Part shown: piece after piece, positions 32,162 through 35,174 of the stretch
How positions within the stretch are numbered: the first letter of the stretch is position 1
How the letters are laid out: each line of letters opens with the position of its first letter
Assembly: GCF_024710485.1 (NCBI RefSeq)
Contig: NZ_JANJUQ010000013.1
Coordinates: forward strand, 1-35,174
Direction of reading: 5' to 3'
Length of the DNA stretch: 35,174 nt
Source: Flavobacterium sp.
GTDB lineage: Bacteria > Bacteroidota > Bacteroidia > Flavobacteriales > Flavobacteriaceae
Position numbers and translations under genes: made by a program
The notes under the pieces: generated by a model
Database searches by the model: none
The model's input: only the letters and a program-made list of their open reading frames with translations
Told to the model about the DNA's origin: nothing

Positions 32162-33559
32162 TTCATCCGGAAATATCTTCCCGGGATTCAATACATTATT
32201 CGGATCGAAAACCCTTTTGATACTTTCCATCAATTCCAGATGCGTTCGGGTAAAGGCAATATCCATAAAATTCTTTTGCACATAACCAATACCGTGCTCG
32301 CCCGATAAAGTTCCTTTAAGTGAAACCGTTAATTCAAAAATCTCACGAATGCCAAGTGGCACTTGGGTTTTCCAATGGTCATCCGTCATGTCGCCTTTGA
32401 TGATATTCACGTGCAAATTACCGTCGCCGGCATGACCATAACAAACCGATTGAAAACCGTACTTCGCTCCTATCTTTTTGATACCGGTCAGTAATTCAGG
32501 TAACATATATCTTGGAACAACCGTATCTTCTTCTTTGTAAACCGAATTAGATTTCACCGCTTCTGCTACTGAACGACGCAATTTCCACAACGCATTTTTT
32601 TGATCTTCGGTATCGGCAAACAAGACTTCGTCGATTTCAAATTGCTCCACTACCGTCATGATTTTTTCGGCTTCCTGCATTAAAATTTCAGGATAATTAC
32701 CGTCGACTTCAATCAGCAAATGCGCCTGAACATTGTCGTTGACATTGACATTAACATTGTTATGGTATTTTAGCGTCCAATCGATCGCATCTCGTTCCAT
32801 AAATTCTAAAGCACTCGGCACTATACCCGCTCTGAAAATTGCCGAAACAGCTTCACAAGCTTCGTGGGCTTTGTAAAATGGCACCAACATCAACACATTA
32901 TGACTGTTTTGCGGCAAGAGTTTTAAAACCGCTTTGGTGATAACGCCCAAAGTACCTTCGCTTCCAACCATGAGTTGTGTTAAGTTGTAACCGGTAGAGT
33001 TTTTCAAGGTATTGGCGCCGGTCCAAATGATGTCACCGTTAGGTAAAACCACTTCCAAATTCAACACATAATCTTTGGTTACACCGTATTTTACCGCACG
33101 AGCGCCACCGGAATTTTCGGCGATGTTACCGCCAATCCAACAACTGCCCATACTGCTTGGGTCGACAGGATAAAACAAGCCTTTTTCGGCTACAGCTTCG
33201 CGCAACACTTGCGTGATTACGGCAGGTTCTACGGTGACTTGTAAATTCAATTCATCAATATCGATGATTTTGTTAAGACGTTCCGTCGACAAACCGATGC
33301 CTTCATAAATACTCAAAGCACCTCCGCTTAAACCGGTTCTGGCGCCTATGGGTGTGGTGGGAATTTTGTAATCGTTGGCGACTTTCAACACCGCGGCAAT
33401 TTCCTGCGCGCTGGCTGGCTTCACAACCACATTAGGTGGAAAAACGTAATCTTCGGTTTCGTCGTGACCGTAATGGTTACGGGTTTCGATATCGGTAAAA
33501 ATATAGTTCTCGCCTACTATAGCGGTGAGTTTTTGAATGATTTCGGGTTGAAGTGACAT
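32156..33559 (-). CDS. FAD-binding glycolate/D-lactate oxidase (GlcD-like)
   Basis: A 467-residue FAD-linked oxidase of the vanillyl-alcohol-oxidase type, resembling GlcD and D-lactate dehydrogenases: oxidation of a 2-hydroxy acid to a 2-keto acid with electrons to quinone or cytochrome. FAD-binding motifs are PIGARTGLSGGALS (about 54-67), DPSSMGSCWIGGNIAENSGG and GSEGTLGVITKAVL; the C-terminal cap has YGHAGDGNLHVNI and SGEHGIGYVQKNFM. No glcE/glcF partners are adjacent. Residues NVNVNVNDNV (about 268-277) are encoded by a 6-bp repeat. It is convergent with and overlaps the secreted-protein gene. Confidence 0.93.
   Translation of the reverse strand: MSLQPEIIQKLTAIVGENYIFTDIETRNHYGHDETEDYVFPPNVVVKPASAQEIAAVLKVANDYKIPTTPIGARTGLSGGALSIYEGIGLSTERLNKIIDIDELNLQVTVEPAVITQVLREAVAEKGLFYPVDPSSMGSCWIGGNIAENSGGARAVKYGVTKDYVLNLEVVLPNGDIIWTGANTLKNSTGYNLTQLMVGSEGTLGVITKAVLKLLPQNSHNVLMLVPFYKAHEACEAVSAIFRAGIVPSALEFMERDAIDWTLKYHNNVNVNVNDNVQAHLLIEVDGNYPEILMQEAEKIMTVVEQFEIDEVLFADTEDQKNALWKLRRSVAEAVKSNSVYKEEDTVVPRYMLPELLTGIKKIGAKYGFQSVCYGHAGDGNLHVNIIKGDMTDDHWKTQVPLGIREIFELTVSLKGTLSGEHGIGYVQKNFMDIAFTRTHLELMESIKRVFDPNNVLNPGKIFPDEL
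32730..32765 (-). repeat. Hexamer array inside the FAD oxidase gene
   Basis: On the plus strand ACATTG, TCGTTG, ACATTG, ACATTA, ACATTG, TTATGG, six 6-bp words in a row; read on the coding strand they give alternating Asn-Val. Confidence 0.75.
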
Positions 33560-33591
33560 GGTAAAAAATTGAGAAGTAAATATAATTTATT

Positions 33592-33632
33592 TCCCAGAGA
33601 TACACAAAGAAGTAAACAGATTCACAGAGAAA
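33592..33632. repeat. CAGAGATACACA / ATTCACAGAGA repeat between oxidase and Fsr genes
   Basis: CCCAGAGATACACAAAG, then AAACAGATTCACAGAGAAAT, words of the CACAGAG family seen at 25150-25233. It fills the noncoding gap. Confidence 0.55.
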
Positions 33633-34850
33633 TCAATGTGCCTTTTTGCTTTTCAGATTAGGTAGAAAATAACAGATAATGCCAATCAAAGGCAAGAAAG
33701 AACACACGTGATAAACATATTGAATAGAAGTGGCGTCGGCCAAATTACCCAATAGCGCCGAGCCTAAAGCCCCCATACCAAAGGCAAAACCATAGAATAA
33801 GCCGGAAACCATGCCCAGCTTTTTAGGCAACAATTCTTGCGCGTACACCAAAATGGCAGGAAAAGCCGAAGATATTATAATTCCGATAACAACCATTAGG
33901 ACATCGGTCCAAAATAAATTCACGTAAGGCAACAACAACGCAAAGGGTGCGGCACCGAAAACCGAGAGCCAAATCACATATTTACGCCCTATTTTGTCAC
34001 CTAAAGGTCCGCCCAAAATGGTGCCGATGGCATATGCTATGAGGTAAATAAACATGTGGTATTGGGCTTCTTTGATAGACAAATGGAACTTATCGATGAT
34101 GTAAAAAGTATAATACGAGGACAAACTCGCCGAATAGAAAAACTTGGAAAAAATGACGATTAACAAAATGGCAATCGACACTTGAACTTTACGTTTGGGC
34201 AGGTTGTGTAAGTTGATAAACGGCTGCACTTTATTCTTTCGGTACACCAAATGATCGCGATACCAAAAGGCAATTTTGCTGATGATAGCGAGTCCAATCA
34301 TAGCAGCTATGATAAACCAAAGGATATGTATTTGTCCGTGAGGAACTACTATTAAAGCCACGAGTAAAGGCCCTAAAGCGGTACCGAAATTTCCTCCGAC
34401 TTGGAAAATAGACTGTGCCAAACCACGTTTCCCACCGGAGGCCAAGTTAGAGATGCGCGCCGACTCGGGATGGAAAATCGAAGAACCGGTGCCTATGAAG
34501 ACCACGGAAAGTAAAATCCAATAAAAGTTATCGGCAAAAGAAAGCGAAATAACACCGGCTAAGGAGAACAACATGCCATAAATTTGGGAGAAGGGTTTCG
34601 GATGTTTGTCAGTATAATAACCCACTAAAGGTTGGAAAATCGAAGCCGAAAATTGAAAAGCAAATGTAATCAAACCGATTTGGGAAAAGGAAAGATTATA
34701 CTTTTCTTTTAAAATGGGATAAACCGACGGAATGATAGCCTGAATCAAATCGTTGAGCAAATGTGCAAAACTGATGGCAAATAAGATAGAGTAGACCGTT
34801 TTTTGGGCTAACTCTTTATTTTTGGTTGAAACGTTTACGATGGAATCCAT
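33633..34850 (-). CDS. fsr: MFS exporter, fosmidomycin-resistance (Fsr) type
   Basis: A 405-residue major facilitator superfamily protein of 12 helices, closest in motif to Fsr, the fosmidomycin-resistance exporter. The Fsr signature is clear: SFAHLLNDLIQAIIPSVYP (28-46), LSFSQIGLITFAFQF, TDKHPKPFSQIYG, then GTGSSIFHPESARISNLASG and GLAQSIFQVGGNFGTALGPL. In vivo substrate is likely something other than fosmidomycin. Its start (34850) is 1 bp after the stop of the AEC gene, so they share a transcript; the promoter lies outside the window. Confidence 0.92.
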   Translation of the reverse strand: MDSIVNVSTKNKELAQKTVYSILFAISFAHLLNDLIQAIIPSVYPILKEKYNLSFSQIGLITFAFQFSASIFQPLVGYYTDKHPKPFSQIYGMLFSLAGVISLSFADNFYWILLSVVFIGTGSSIFHPESARISNLASGGKRGLAQSIFQVGGNFGTALGPLLVALIVVPHGQIHILWFIIAAMIGLAIISKIAFWYRDHLVYRKNKVQPFINLHNLPKRKVQVSIAILLIVIFSKFFYSASLSSYYTFYIIDKFHLSIKEAQYHMFIYLIAYAIGTILGGPLGDKIGRKYVIWLSVFGAAPFALLLPYVNLFWTDVLMVVIGIIISSAFPAILVYAQELLPKKLGMVSGLFYGFAFGMGALGSALLGNLADATSIQYVYHVCSFLPLIGIICYFLPNLKSKKAH

Positions 34851-34851
34851 T

Positions 34852-35174
34852 TTAAAAACTAATTAAAAGATAATAACAGAAAGCGAGTGAAAGGAAAGAC
34901 AACGGTATTCCGACGCCTACCATCATGCTACTGAGTTTGGGTTTGAGGCCGTAGTTAGAAGCCAAAATAGCTCCGGTAATCATAGGTGCCATAGCCGATT
35001 CTAAAATTGAAGCGTCTACAGAAATGCCTTTCCCTCCTAAAATGATACGGTATAATACAAAGAAAAAAGCAGGCGTCAAGAATAGTTTGAAAAACAATCC
35101 GAGGCTCAGGAATTTCCAATGTTTACTGTGACGGTCAATTTTAAGTTGTAATCCAACAGACACTAAGGCCACAG
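34852..35174 (-). CDS. AEC-family transporter (C-terminal part; gene runs off the window)
   Basis: The last about 107 codons of an auxin efflux carrier (AEC) family permease, the start lying beyond the window. Visible residues show two or three helices, with GLFFKLFLTPAFFFVLYRII and ESAMAPMITGAILASNYGL, then MVGVGIPLSFLSLAFCYYLL, the conserved C-terminal helix that ends the family. AEC transporters move organic anions such as malate, or auxin in plants. It lies 1 bp before the Fsr start, so the two are one operon. Substrate unknown. Confidence 0.85.
   Translation of the reverse strand, partial: VALVSVGLQLKIDRHSKHWKFLSLGLFFKLFLTPAFFFVLYRIILGGKGISVDASILESAMAPMITGAILASNYGLKPKLSSMMVGVGIPLSFLSLAFCYYLLISF

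Overview
The window is an A/T-rich chromosomal segment from a member of the Bacteroidota, most likely Flavobacterium or a close relative. The evidence is family content (TonB of the Bacteroidetes type, DUF4295 beside rpmB/rpmG, DUF2795, a SecA of about 1,100 residues, and a CvfB/ECF/PlsC assortment typical of flavobacteria). Start codons also lack Shine-Dalgarno sequences, and -7 boxes of the form TAnnTTTG recur, several with a TTG/TTTG box about 19-23 bp upstream. Nearly all of it is housekeeping or core accessory DNA. I found no transposase, phage gene, CRISPR array, tRNA or rRNA.

Layout. 1-300: decayed thioredoxin-like gene. 302-2629: DUF2461, murB and a PaiB-type flavoprotein in a tight run. 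2708-5352: a membrane glycosyltransferase overlapping an ECF sigma factor, then a TonB-family protein and a terminator. 5477-7527: serine hydrolase facing cvfB. 7644-9636: a second ECF sigma factor coupled to a four-helix membrane protein and a TraB/GumN protein. 9770-12546: acyltransferase, CoA-type Nudix hydrolase, DUF4268, DUF721 (DciA-like) and a lipoprotein. 12675-15215: a beta-lactamase-like lipoprotein facing a small membrane protein and an outer-membrane barrel candidate. 15246-16979: ftsY and the rpmB-rpmG-DUF4295 operon. 17142-20378: cinA, an Hpt protein coupled to a fumarylacetoacetase-family enzyme, and a DEDDh exonuclease. 20509-23132: an E2 acyltransferase and a GT2 glycosyltransferase. 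23285-27620: ABC-F protein, a SAM-fold protein, a LolD-like ATPase and a cobalamin adenosyltransferase. 27773-31497: DUF2795 protein and secA. 31580-35174: a secreted protein facing an FAD-linked oxidase, then an Fsr-type exporter and the end of an AEC transporter.

How genes work together. Few multi-gene pathways are complete here. FtsY and SecA are the two protein-targeting components, MurB makes cell-wall precursor, bL28/bL33 (and perhaps DUF4295) belong to the large ribosomal subunit, and E2, the adenosyltransferase and the FAD oxidase serve central carbon metabolism with partners encoded elsewhere.

The most unusual content is non-genic. A family of contiguous 7-bp words fitting roughly AAYYCNN occurs in six arrays: three just before genes or at a stop codon, and three read through inside coding sequences. 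Other word families occupy further gaps. Two intergenic copies of a box beginning CCAACTAGCCC, each followed by a variable hairpin and a partner box, look like a dispersed structured RNA. Motif positions and pairings were worked out by eye.
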